Shown here piece by piece: positions 1-6,986 of a stretch of DNA of 14,329 nucleotides. The position numbers and the translations under genes were made by a program. This DNA comes from JBLFWJ01 sp047611425 (GTDB lineage: Bacteria; Bacteroidota; Bacteroidia; UBA10329): positions 1-14,329 of the forward strand of contig JBLFWJ010000082.1 of assembly GCA_047611425.1 (NCBI GenBank), given 5' to 3'. The notes under the pieces were generated by a model. It was not told where the DNA came from. It did no database searches and saw only the letters and a program-made list of their open reading frames with translations. Every line of letters starts with the position of its first letter. The stretch's first letter is position 1.

Positions 1-248
1 GTGTATGGACCCGTACTCGTGCTGTTTTGGTCAACGTGAGATCCTGTCCAGTCACTCTCAAACTTCAAATTGTAGGCTTCACAAGGGCTGAGGTTTTCCG
101 GCCCGTATCCTGGATCACAATTGCATAGTTCGGTGCTTTCGTCACACGTGCCGTAATCACCGCATTCGACATCATTACATGGAATTTGGTCGCACGATGA
201 AATCATGAGCACTGCAAACAGGAAGGAAAGTGGAATCAAGTATTTCAT
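1..248 (-). CDS. EGF-like lipoprotein, N-terminal part (cut by window edge)
   Basis: An open frame starts with ATG at 248 and runs off the left edge without a stop (82 codons visible). It begins with a short lipoprotein signal peptide ending in the lipobox-like LMISSC, with the predicted lipidated cysteine at residue 19. About residues 24-48 follow an EGF-like spacing of cysteines (CNDVECGDYGTC ... CNCDPGYG), the kind of module that Bacteroidota surface lipoproteins place just after the signal peptide. The rest lies outside the window, so the main domain and function are unknown. Likely role, by inference: an outer-membrane or periplasmic lipoprotein. It is divergent from asnS, with 113 bases between the two start codons. 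A -7-like promoter element lies just upstream. Confidence 0.75.
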   Translation of the reverse strand, partial: MKYLIPLSFLFAVLMISSCDQIPCNDVECGDYGTCDESTELCNCDPGYGPENLSPCEAYNLKFESDWTGSHVDQNSTSTGPY

Positions 249-264
249 ATCGGAACGTTTGATT

Positions 265-272
265 CAAATGTA
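265..272 (-). promoter_or_regulatory. -7 promoter element of the divergent lipoprotein
   Basis: Read on the minus strand this is TACATTTG, an exact match to the Bacteroidota -7 consensus TAnnTTTG, 16 bases upstream of the lipoprotein ATG. No TTG sits at the expected 17-23 base spacing, so only half of the promoter is supported. Confidence 0.35.
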
Positions 273-308
273 GGCGGACAAGGTCCCCTAAGTTTTATTC
301 AATTCCGA

Positions 309-341
309 TTGATGTTACTGGAATTTCTACAACTAAATTTG
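309..341 (+). promoter_or_regulatory. Bacteroidota-type promoter of asnS
   Basis: TTG at 309-311 and TAAATTTG at 334-341 are separated by 22 bases. This fits the Bacteroidota sigma factor consensus (TTG, 17-23 bases, TAnnTTTG). The asnS ATG lies only 20 bases downstream, so the leader should be very short, and no Shine-Dalgarno sequence is visible, which is usual in this phylum. Confidence 0.5.
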
Positions 342-361
342 CCGCCTTCAATTTCAACCCA

Positions 362-1798
362 ATGGAAAGCATTAAAGCACTTTTAGCATCAGAAGAATTA
401 AACCGCACGGTAACCGCCCAAGGCTGGGTTCGAAATCGAAGAGGTAACGCTTATGTAAATTTCGTTGCGCTGAATGATGGATCAACTATTCATGCCGTTC
501 AGGTGGTTTTGGATATGGAGAAATTCACAGAGGAGGAATTGAAAGATCTAACGGTTGGGTCGGCAATTTCCGTTGTAGGTGAATTAACCGAAAGCGAAGG
601 AAAAGGTCAGCGAGTAGAGGTAAAGGCAGCTTCAGTGACTGTTCATGGAACAGCTGATCCTGATGAATTTCCAATTCAACCTAAAAAGCATTCTCTAGAA
701 TTTTTGAGAGAAAAAGCGCATTTGCGAATGCGAACCAACACGTTTGCTGCGGTATTCAGAATTCGTCATGCGCTCACGTTTGCCATTCATAAATACTTCA
801 ATGATCGTGGATACTTCAACATCCACACGCCAATTCTCACAGCAACAGACGGTGAAGGAGCAGGGGAGATGTTTCGGGTTTCGACACTAGACCCAAACAA
901 TCCACCAAAGGGTGAAGATGGGAAAGTTGATTTCACCCAAGACTTTTTTGGTAAGCAAACCAACCTTTGTGTTACTGGACAATTGGAGGCTGAATTGGCA
1001 GCACTTGGGTTAAGCAAGGTTTACACATTTGGCCCAACTTTTCGAGCCGAGAATTCAAATACATCTCGCCATCTATCTGAGTTTTGGATGATCGAGCCAG
1101 AGATTGCTTTCTGTGACATTCACCAGAACATGGACATCGCAGAAGATCAGTTGCGTTGGACAACCAACTACGTTTTGGAGAATTGTAAGGATGATCTTGA
1201 GTTCCTTTCAAATCGTTTGCAAGATGAAGAGAAATCTTTGCCTCAGGATAAGCGAAGTCCAATGGAATTGGTTGAGAAACTTCGGTTTATAGTAGACAAT
1301 GATTTTGAGCGAATCACTTATACCGAGGCTTTCGATATTCTGAGAAATTCGAAGCCGAACAAGAAAAAGAAATTCCAGTTTCCGGTGGAGGAGTGGGGCT
1401 TCGATCTTCAAAGTGAGCACGAACGGTTTTTGGTTGAGAAGCATTTCAAAAAGCCAGTAATCATTACGGCCTATCCAGCTAAGATCAAGGCGTTCTATAT
1501 GAAGTTGAACGAAGACCAAAAGACCGTTGCCGCCATGGACATTCTTTTCCCAGGCATTGGAGAAATGGTTGGTGGATCACAACGTGAAGAGAATTACGAT
1601 GTACTTCTTCAAAAAGTGAAGGACTTCAACATTCCTGAGGAAAGTGTTTGGTGGTACCTAGAAACCAGAAAGTTCGGTACCGTTGAGCACAGTGGGTACG
1701 GGTTGGGTTTTGAACGAATGATGATGTTCCTGACGGGAATGTCGAATATTCGAGACGTGATTCCTTTCCCAAGAACGCCACAGAATTGCGATTTTTAA
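362..1798 (+). CDS. asnS: Asparaginyl-tRNA synthetase
   Basis: Cytoplasmic class IIb aminoacyl-tRNA synthetase that charges tRNA-Asn with asparagine using ATP. The 478-residue length is normal for bacterial AsnRS. Residues about 1-110 form the OB-fold anticodon-binding domain (AQGWVRNRRGNAYVNFVALND), and the rest is the class II catalytic core. Visible motifs are GEGAGEMF near residue 165, VTGQLEAE near 205, motif 2 as FRAENSNTSRHLSEFWMIEPE near 226, and motif 3 as GYGLGFERMMMF near 445 followed by the typical ending DVIPFPRTP. The start ATG is placed just after a consensus promoter. It appears monocistronic: the upstream gene is divergent, and a terminator follows 45 bases after the stop. 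Nothing is odd about it. Presence of a dedicated AsnRS suggests direct tRNA-Asn charging in this organism. Confidence 0.97.
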   Translation: MESIKALLASEELNRTVTAQGWVRNRRGNAYVNFVALNDGSTIHAVQVVLDMEKFTEEELKDLTVGSAISVVGELTESEGKGQRVEVKAASVTVHGTADPDEFPIQPKKHSLEFLREKAHLRMRTNTFAAVFRIRHALTFAIHKYFNDRGYFNIHTPILTATDGEGAGEMFRVSTLDPNNPPKGEDGKVDFTQDFFGKQTNLCVTGQLEAELAALGLSKVYTFGPTFRAENSNTSRHLSEFWMIEPEIAFCDIHQNMDIAEDQLRWTTNYVLENCKDDLEFLSNRLQDEEKSLPQDKRSPMELVEKLRFIVDNDFERITYTEAFDILRNSKPNKKKKFQFPVEEWGFDLQSEHERFLVEKHFKKPVIITAYPAKIKAFYMKLNEDQKTVAAMDILFPGIGEMVGGSQREENYDVLLQKVKDFNIPEESVWWYLETRKFGTVEHSGYGLGFERMMMFLTGMSNIRDVIPFPRTPQNCDF

Positions 1799-1842
1799 TA
1801 AAGCCGCTAGCTTATAGCTGCTAGTATCAAGCTTGATGCTTC

Positions 1843-1885
1843 AAAAAAAAGGCCCGATCTCATTTTGAGATTGGGCCTTTTCGTG
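1843..1885. terminator. Bidirectional Rho-independent terminator between asnS and the FKBP gene
   Basis: An 11-bp stem (1851-1861 with 1867-1877, one G-T wobble) closes a 5-base loop. It is flanked by eight A on the left (1843-1850) and a T run on the right (1878-1881), so it can end transcripts from both convergent genes. The A/T flanks also pair and extend the stem. A smaller hairpin (CTAGC 1807-1811 with GCTAG 1820-1824) and a 12-bp palindrome (1826-1837) lie just before it. Confidence 0.85.
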
Positions 1886-1914
1886 TTTCCTATTTCAGGT
1901 TTCTGAGTTCCTTT

Positions 1915-2403
1915 TTAGTGATCGTGTCCGCCTGGGCCATGTGCATGACCGTGGCTTAGTTCGTCTGGAGTTGCTTCACGTACGTCCATAATCTCAACCT
2001 CAAAATGAAGTGTTTCACCAGCCAAAGGATGATTAAGGTCTAGCGTTACTTCTGTTCCTTCGATTTCTGTAACCAATGCAACCGTTTCTCCTTGGTTTGA
2101 TTCAACCTGAACCTGCATGCCAACTTCCAATTTTTCGTCTCCCTCAGACTGAAAATTGTCCAATGGAACCTTCGCTAATTGATCCTCGGTTCTTTCACCG
2201 TATCCGTCTTCTGGGGCAACGGTTGCGTTAATCTTTTCGCCTGCAGCTTTTCCTTCCAATTGCTTTTCCAATCCAGGAATCAAGTTTCCAATTCCTTGAA
2301 TGAATGCCATTGGATCATTTCCTACTGAAGAATCCATTACGTCTCCATCGTCATTCTTAAGCGTGTAGTGCATCAACACTACTTTGTTTTCTGTTATTGT
2401 CAT
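1915..2403 (-). CDS. SlyD-like FKBP-type peptidyl-prolyl cis-trans isomerase
   Basis: A 162-residue protein of the SlyD/FkpA-like FKBP family, which isomerises peptidyl-prolyl bonds and acts as a folding chaperone. It has no signal peptide, so it is probably cytoplasmic. The N-terminus (VVLMHYTLKNDDGDVMDSS) and the block IPGLEKQLEGKAAGEK ... PEDGYGE are characteristic FKBP core sequence. The middle, about residues 70-125, matches the place of the insert-in-flap domain that gives SlyD its chaperone activity. The last 12 residues (HGHAHGPGGHDH) are His-rich, as in SlyD, and suggest Ni or Zn binding (inference). It is convergent with asnS and shares its terminator. The upstream YHYH gene runs in the same direction with 41 bases between them, but a promoter-like sequence in that gap suggests it has its own start site. 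Confidence 0.93.
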   Translation of the reverse strand: MTITENKVVLMHYTLKNDDGDVMDSSVGNDPMAFIQGIGNLIPGLEKQLEGKAAGEKINATVAPEDGYGERTEDQLAKVPLDNFQSEGDEKLEVGMQVQVESNQGETVALVTEIEGTEVTLDLNHPLAGETLHFEVEIMDVREATPDELSHGHAHGPGGHDH

Positions 2404-2422
2404 AATTGTGATTTTCGGGCCG

Positions 2423-2456
2423 CAAAAGTAGGAATCTCTTTTGCCTAAATGGCAAA
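2423..2456 (-). promoter_or_regulatory. Bacteroidota-type promoter of the FKBP gene
   Basis: On the minus strand TTTG (2456-2453) and TACTTTTG (2430-2423) are 22 bases apart, matching the -33/-7 consensus TTTG ... TAnnTTTG. The -7 element ends 19 bases before the FKBP ATG. The -33 element lies inside the last codons of the YHYH gene. Confidence 0.45.
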
Positions 2457-2457
2457 A
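2439..2457. repeat. Inverted repeat over the YHYH gene stop codon
   Basis: TTTTGCC and GGCAAAA (7-bp arms) flank TAAAT. The repeat covers the stop codon of the YHYH gene and the -33 element of the FKBP promoter. It could be a weak terminator for the former (the minus strand ends in AAAAGAG, not a T run, so this is poor) or an operator for the latter. Neither use is shown. Confidence 0.35.
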
Positions 2458-3362
2458 TCATTTGATGGTGTACCTCTAAAATATCGGGGGATAGAAGGGA
2501 AGGCTTCTGTAATTACGTAGTAGAAGGTACCACTTGGAAATCCGGGTGTTACACCGAACCTTCCGTTGGCCTCGTCCAATGTTCCGCTTCCTGCCATGTA
2601 TTCGTAGTCTGCTGAGTATACACCATTGTAAGCATCGCAGGGTGCGGTGTCGCCATCTCCAGGCCTATCTCCTGATTTCATGGAATAACTGCTGGTCATT
2701 TCTATCACGGCTGAAGTCGTATCCGATGCATCGGTATAAGCATATTTGTAATAGATAGGAAAGCCATCTGCCGCGTAACCAATTAGCGTCATTTCTGAGC
2801 TTGATGGATTTAGATCCTGTATGAACAAAGAGGGTACGCCATGATAATGATACTTCCCGTTGGGCTGAACGTGGGCATTATTGCAATCAAGGCCAATTTG
2901 AACATTCAGAGCTTCCAGATTCCATTCCCAGTTTGCGTTGGGGTCGTTTCTATATCCGTGCGGAAAAGGCTCGGCTGCAATAGGATCCAACTCAACGCCA
3001 TTAAAAAGAATTCCAAAGGAGTAGTCCGGGCCACTTGTTCCAAGTAACGAAACCAAATTTCCAGTTTCGGTTGGTGAGCTTGTAATAGTGTAGGTTAAGT
3101 TTTGCTCAGCGATCGCATTCGGGTTCAACGCACCAGATATTGATCCGAACAAACCAACGGCATGAACGGGAATGGCGTTGGCAAGAATAACCCGATTTCC
3201 ACCAGAAGAGGTTTCGCTGTATTGCTGAGAAACGGTCAGCGTCTCCGAACATGAACCCCCAGAAGAATCGAGTGATTGGTCTGAGGTGCAATCACCGTCA
3301 TCGGAGCAACCAGCTGCCAAAATGATAATTGCTGCGAATAGTAGATTCTTGTTAAAGTTCAT
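2445..3362 (-). CDS. YHYH-domain lipoprotein
   Basis: A 305-residue exported protein with a lipoprotein signal: residues 1-19 (MNFNKNLLFAAIIILAAGC) end in the lipobox LAAGC, then an Asp/Ser-rich tether with further cysteines. The rest matches the YHYH domain family, named for the motif seen here as Y171-H172-Y173-H174 within NGKYHYHGVPSLF. The companion motif IGYAADGFPIYYKYAY follows about 20 residues later, also typical. The biochemical role of YHYH proteins is not established; the His/Asp pattern suggests metal binding (inference). Likely location: outer membrane or periplasm. The start ATG is the only one that gives a proper signal peptide. It is divergent from the small exported protein at 3493, with 130 bases between, in which I see no clear consensus promoter. 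Confidence 0.88.
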   Translation of the reverse strand: MNFNKNLLFAAIIILAAGCSDDGDCTSDQSLDSSGGSCSETLTVSQQYSETSSGGNRVILANAIPVHAVGLFGSISGALNPNAIAEQNLTYTITSSPTETGNLVSLLGTSGPDYSFGILFNGVELDPIAAEPFPHGYRNDPNANWEWNLEALNVQIGLDCNNAHVQPNGKYHYHGVPSLFIQDLNPSSSEMTLIGYAADGFPIYYKYAYTDASDTTSAVIEMTSSYSMKSGDRPGDGDTAPCDAYNGVYSADYEYMAGSGTLDEANGRFGVTPGFPSGTFYYVITEAFPSIPRYFRGTPSNDFAI

Positions 3363-3492
3363 TAGGTGGAATTTAAAGGTGTTGTCAATTATTTATGAAG
3401 GAATGAAACGGAGCTACAACGCTTGCGTATTCACATTGACGAGTTTATTATTTCAATCTGTAAGGAAAGAAATTAACCTCGACTAAAGGAAT

Positions 3493-4119
3493 ATGATTTC
3501 AAACCTTCGGTACATATTCGTTTTGTCGGCTTTTCTGATTCTATCGGCATTTAGGTCAGAACCAGCTGCCGAAAAAGCAAGTGTCGAGCGACTTGAATAC
3601 GAGATTATCGTATTGAATAAGTCGGTAGGGGAGTTTGTGGCAGAGCGTTCTGACCTGAACAACACTGCCGATTATTCGATCACTTCAAATATTTCAGTTT
3701 GGCTTTTTAAGCACTTCACTTTTACCTATGAACTTTCAGCTCGATACGAGAACGATGTATTGGTAAATGCGAAATTGTGCAATCGTTTAAATGATGATCT
3801 AAAGGCGAAATCTTCGGACAACTTTGATGGCGCGCAGTATCACACCAACACAAAAGATGGAAGCGTGATTGATTATAATCATGCGGAGGTTGACTATTCG
3901 GCTGCCAATTTATTCTTCGAAGAACCAGGTGATAGAACAAGTCTTTTTAGCGAGAATTACGGAGTTGATTTGGCCATTGAAAAGGTTGGAGCACATCGAT
4001 ATAAATTGACGTTGCCCAATGGTGATTACAATTTTTACGATTACGAAGAGGGCCAAGTAAGCAATGTGGAAATGCATCGAAAATTGGCTGTTGTTAAATT
4101 GCTTGTCAAGCAATCTTAA
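3493..4119 (+). CDS. Small exported protein of unknown function (DUF6134-like)
   Basis: A 208-residue protein with a signal peptide (MISNLRYIFVLSAFLILSAF, no lipobox), so it is probably periplasmic. The mature part begins LEYEIIVLNKSVGEFVAER and ends with a region of short beta-strand-like segments (RYKLTLPNGDYNFYDYEEG). The pattern of 'YEI-V-NKSVGE', an 'SNISVWLFKHFTFTYELSARYENDVLVNAKL' stretch split over residues 64-95, and 'HRYKLTLPNG' resembles the Bacteroidota family DUF6134; this is from memory and unverified. No catalytic motif is recognised. Its stop codon overlaps that of the convergent csaA-like gene (TTAA shared), so there is no room for a separate terminator. Confidence 0.8.
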   Translation: MISNLRYIFVLSAFLILSAFRSEPAAEKASVERLEYEIIVLNKSVGEFVAERSDLNNTADYSITSNISVWLFKHFTFTYELSARYENDVLVNAKLCNRLNDDLKAKSSDNFDGAQYHTNTKDGSVIDYNHAEVDYSAANLFFEEPGDRTSLFSENYGVDLAIEKVGAHRYKLTLPNGDYNFYDYEEGQVSNVEMHRKLAVVKLLVKQS

Positions 4120-4451
4120 CCAATTCTGGTACCGTTTGCAACGGTACGTTCTGGTTGAATTAACGTGACCTCATTCTCGTCTCCAATTCCACCCATAACC
4201 AAACACTCACTCATCATTGTGGCAATTTGTTTTGGAGGGAAGTTGATTACAGCAACTACTTGTTTGCCAATTAATTCATCGCGGGAATAAAGTTTGGTAA
4301 TCTGTGCGGAGCTTCGTTTGATGCCAAATTCTCCAAAATCGATTTTGAGTTTGTAGGCCGGATTTTGCGCCTTAGGAAATTCCTCCGCTTCGATGATAGT
4401 ACCTACACGCATTTCGACCTTCATAAACTCGTTCCACGTTAATTCATCCAT
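4116..4451 (-). CDS. csaA: CsaA-like tRNA-binding domain protein
   Basis: A 111-residue stand-alone tRNA-binding (EMAP II / OB-fold) protein, the size expected for CsaA. Family signatures are FMKVEMRVGTI at the N-terminus, NPAYKLKIDFGE, the SSAQIT block, then VVAVINFPPKQIATMMSECLVMG, and a closing block VTLIQPERTVANGTRIG. CsaA was described in Bacillus as a secretion-related chaperone. Its structure shows a dimer with a tRNA-binding surface, and the in vivo role is still uncertain. No signal peptide, so cytoplasmic. It is convergent with the upstream-numbered small exported protein, with overlapping stop codons. A 16-base inverted repeat abuts the start codon. Confidence 0.9.
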   Translation of the reverse strand: MDELTWNEFMKVEMRVGTIIEAEEFPKAQNPAYKLKIDFGEFGIKRSSAQITKLYSRDELIGKQVVAVINFPPKQIATMMSECLVMGGIGDENEVTLIQPERTVANGTRIG

Positions 4452-4467
4452 AACTCAATTTTGAGTT
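4452..4467. promoter_or_regulatory. Inverted repeat directly upstream of csaA start
   Basis: AACTCAA-TT-TTGAGTT forms a 16-base near-palindrome with perfect 7-bp arms. It touches the csaA start codon (ATG at 4451 on the minus strand). It could be an operator or an RNA hairpin over the ribosome-binding region. The divergent AraC gene begins 77 bases away, so regulation from that side is conceivable but not shown. Confidence 0.45.
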
Positions 4468-4543
4468 GAATTTACACCGCGAAATCGGGAAGAAGGACAA
4501 CTTCGCAGTCCGAGTGACGTCTGTGCTGGGTAGTTGAATTACC

Positions 4544-5407
4544 TTGCCAGCCGTGTCACGTATCTCCCATATCAATCAACTTCCTGTTCACGACCTTCAG
4601 GATGGAGCCAGCCCTTTTCTGGTGCGGGATATTGCGCACACCAATAATTACGATTTCACCCAAAAGCATCGACACAGTTATTTCGAAATCATCTTTTTTG
4701 AAAAGGGTGGAGGCGTACAATTGATTGATTTTAGTGAGGTTGAGGTCTGTGACCATTCGTGTTATATCATTCATCCCAATCAGATTCATTTATTAAATCG
4801 AGATCCCGGTTCCTTTGGTAGATTGATTCAATTCAGGTCTGTGTCGGTTACATCGGCACAACTCTTTACAATGCTTCGGGCTCGGATATGGAATGGAATG
4901 GGCGGTACCATTTTTCAAAAGGATGAGGCCCTTTTCAGTCGATTTACACAACTCTTAGACTTGTTTGAAAACCAGGGTGATGGGCCAAATGAAAATGAGC
5001 GTAACCAACATTTACTTCAGGTTTTGTTGTTCGATCTTCTCGGAGTTACGGATCAAACTGTTTCCGCAAAACACGTTGATTCTGATTTCAATACATTTCT
5101 AAAATTGGTGGATACACACTTCAAAGAAGAGAACTCCGTCAAATTCTATCTCAACGAACTCAATATTTCCGATAAGAAGTTGAGCGCCCTAACTAAGCAG
5201 CACTTTGGGTTTTCATCGCTTCAGGTGATTCATCATAGAATGATACTGGAGATAAAGCGATTGTTGTTGTTCGGAGAATCCTCACACAAAGAGGTGGCTT
5301 ATTCGCTTGGTTTCGATAGTCCTTCCAGTTTTTCGGCCTTCGTGAAGAACAAGACTTCCCAGACTCCATCGGAGCTACAGGCTGCCTTGGAGAAAATTCA
5401 TCAGTGA
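4544..5407 (+). CDS. AraC-family transcriptional regulator
   Basis: About 287 residues. The N-terminal part (residues 20-120) looks like a cupin-type sensing domain: a His-rich strand (QKHRHSYFEIIFFEKGGG), then CYIIHPNQIHLL. The C-terminal 95 residues form the double helix-turn-helix AraC domain, with KFYLNELNISDKKLSALTKQ for the first HTH and KEVAYSLGFDSPSSFSAFVK for the second, ending in the usual 'TPSELQ' helix. This is the standard layout for a ligand-responsive activator. The start is unusual: an in-frame TGA at 4535 closes the frame upstream and there is no ATG before the cupin domain, so translation must use TTG at 4544 or GTG at 4553. No target is evident. It could act on its own region, on csaA (divergent) or on the T9SS propeller gene downstream (inference). 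Confidence 0.9.
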   Translation: MPAVSRISHINQLPVHDLQDGASPFLVRDIAHTNNYDFTQKHRHSYFEIIFFEKGGGVQLIDFSEVEVCDHSCYIIHPNQIHLLNRDPGSFGRLIQFRSVSVTSAQLFTMLRARIWNGMGGTIFQKDEALFSRFTQLLDLFENQGDGPNENERNQHLLQVLLFDLLGVTDQTVSAKHVDSDFNTFLKLVDTHFKEENSVKFYLNELNISDKKLSALTKQHFGFSSLQVIHHRMILEIKRLLLFGESSHKEVAYSLGFDSPSSFSAFVKNKTSQTPSELQAALEKIHQ

Positions 5408-5520
5408 TAGGCTGAAATTCCTAACAGGGATGAAAACCGAGTAACCACCTTTGCTTTCGTAAGGTCGTTATACCATCATCTAACTGGTAAATGCGCCAAG
5501 TTTTAACTTAAAATCCTGTC

Positions 5521-6762
5521 ATGAGAATCATCGTCATCTTCCTGTCACTGTTTGCAGTAACGCAACCAAGTCTCGCACAAATTACTTGGACTCAGATTGA
5601 GTCTGGAACGGATAGATACTTGAATACCATCCAGTTTGTTGATAATCTAGTCGGATATATTGGAGGAGATAGAACATTACTAAAAACGACTGATGGCGGG
5701 GCCAATTGGTTATCTGTTCAATTGGACTCTCTTGGAATTAGTCCGTTTCAGTCGCTTAATATCGCTGATATGCATTGGTTTAGTGAGGATCATGGAATTA
5801 TATTGGCAAGTGGTTGGGATGGTATGCGGGAGACCTACGATGGTGGTTTCAGTTGGGAAGTGGTAGCTACCGGTGCAGGCTTCTGCGACATAGGTTCTCT
5901 ATTCTATTTCGATGAAAACCTTGGTTTTGCAGGTGGCGCTGGATGTTTCGAAGGCCATATTATAGATCGATTCGATAACGGGTCTTGGACAACCGCAATG
6001 GATCCTAATGATTGGAGCGGACAAAATCTCGTTATCAGCATAGAATTTAAAGACGCTATGACTGGTTTTGCCGGAACCAATAACGGAACGATTTTACGAA
6101 CTACCGATGCCGGATTGAACTGGGATACGATTTCTAATAATTTGCAGAATGACGCATTGGTAACAGATTTCGCCTTTTATGGTGGAGATACAATCCGAGC
6201 GTCAATTACCTCAGAATGGGGCGTGATGATTAGCTTTGATAATGGCCTTACATGGGGATATGACTCGGAGACAGCCACTTTCTTTTACCCACAAATGGAA
6301 GCAATTCATATCGATGGTAATGGAACTTCATTTATTGGCGGATCATCAAGTAACATAACGGGTGTCATTTTCGATAACCACGGCCCTTTTTGGTATTACA
6401 ACACAATAGGCCATCCTATTCGTGACATTACCTCGCATTCTGATTCTATTACTTTTTTAGTTGGCGATACCGGAGCGATTTACGTTAATGTTGATCCAAG
6501 CACCTTAACTACTACTGAGCTAATTGAATCTCCAGCGTTTAATATGGCGCCAAATCCAGCCCTAGATGAGCTGAATATTTCTGGGGTGGAAGGGATGATA
6601 AATAAGATAACAGTATTTGATTCTAGCGGTAGGTTGGTTATACAAGAAATGGGAGTCAGTTCTACCCAAAGATTGGATGTTTCAAGACTTGAATCTGGTG
6701 TTTTTATCCTTGTGATTGAAACCGAAAAGGGAGTGGCCCGAAAGGAGTTTGTGAAGCATTGA
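5521..6762 (+). CDS. T9SS-secreted Ycf48/BNR-like beta-propeller protein
   Basis: A 413-residue exported protein. Residues 1-20 are a signal peptide (MRIIVIFLSLFAVTQPSLAQ). The body has repeated Asp-box-like turns of the type TDGGxxW: LLKTTDGGANW near residue 54, TYDGGFSW near 105, RTTDAGLNW near 192, SFDNGLTW near 237. These mark a Ycf48/BNR-like beta-propeller. The last 75 residues are a type A sorting domain for the type IX secretion system: PNPALDELNISG, ITVFDSSGRLV, LESGVFILVIETEKGVARKEFVKH. The protein should therefore cross the outer membrane and be released or anchored at the surface. Ligand and function are unknown; similarity to the photosystem factor Ycf48 is structural only. It follows the AraC gene by 113 bases in the same direction. 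No clear promoter or terminator was found. Confidence 0.88.
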   Translation: MRIIVIFLSLFAVTQPSLAQITWTQIESGTDRYLNTIQFVDNLVGYIGGDRTLLKTTDGGANWLSVQLDSLGISPFQSLNIADMHWFSEDHGIILASGWDGMRETYDGGFSWEVVATGAGFCDIGSLFYFDENLGFAGGAGCFEGHIIDRFDNGSWTTAMDPNDWSGQNLVISIEFKDAMTGFAGTNNGTILRTTDAGLNWDTISNNLQNDALVTDFAFYGGDTIRASITSEWGVMISFDNGLTWGYDSETATFFYPQMEAIHIDGNGTSFIGGSSSNITGVIFDNHGPFWYYNTIGHPIRDITSHSDSITFLVGDTGAIYVNVDPSTLTTTELIESPAFNMAPNPALDELNISGVEGMINKITVFDSSGRLVIQEMGVSSTQRLDVSRLESGVFILVIETEKGVARKEFVKH

Positions 6763-6986
6763 ATCCTCCGCCCTAGGCAGCTTCATTGAAAAGAGTGATT
6801 TCCCAGCAAGTTGGATCACATTTCTTGTGAAATAGCCAGACCCTTCCTTCGTCAGGGAAACAAACAGGAAGCAGTGCAGAGTCTGGTTGTTTCGCTGAGG
6901 TACGAAGCGTCTAAGGTTTAAAGGAATCTGCCAGTTACCGTGCAATGACAGTTAAAACGGGCTGTCCATAGGATTTTCAGCGGTAA
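6763..6986. other. Gene-free segment with possible small hairpins
   Basis: No frame here gives a recognisable protein; the longest is an 87-codon minus-strand frame (6682-6945) that overlaps the propeller gene antisense and resembles nothing I know. Possible local structure: CCAGAC 6836-6841 with GTCTGG 6881-6886, enclosing CTTCCT 6843-6848 with AGGAAG 6866-6871; CGCT 6893-6896 with AGCG 6906-6909; GACAG 6947-6951 with CTGTC 6962-6966. The heptamer CATTGAA occurs twice (6757-6763, 6784-6790). These may be chance. The segment lies immediately left of a gene remnant and could be a further eroded remnant or a small RNA. Confidence 0.3.

Noticed and set aside
972..1519. Several antisense and alternate frames inside asnS
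   Set aside because: Explained as shadows of a strongly conserved synthetase gene.
3437..3465. E. coli-like -35/-10 pair (TTGACG, 17 bases, TGTAAG) before the small exported protein at 3493
   Set aside because: The -10 is a poor match, and Bacteroidota use a different promoter consensus, which the other genes here follow.
6751..6790. Terminator after the propeller gene (TGAAGC 6752-6757 with GCTTCA 6780-6785)
   Set aside because: The 22-base loop is too long and no T run follows.
6682..6945. 87-codon minus-strand frame
   Set aside because: Overlaps the sorting-domain coding end of the propeller gene antisense and shows no recognisable protein pattern.
6836..6966. Possible retron msr/msd or OMEGA-type RNA in the gene-free segment
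   Set aside because: No reverse transcriptase, TnpB or IscB gene is nearby, and the stems are short; kept only as a structure of unknown meaning.
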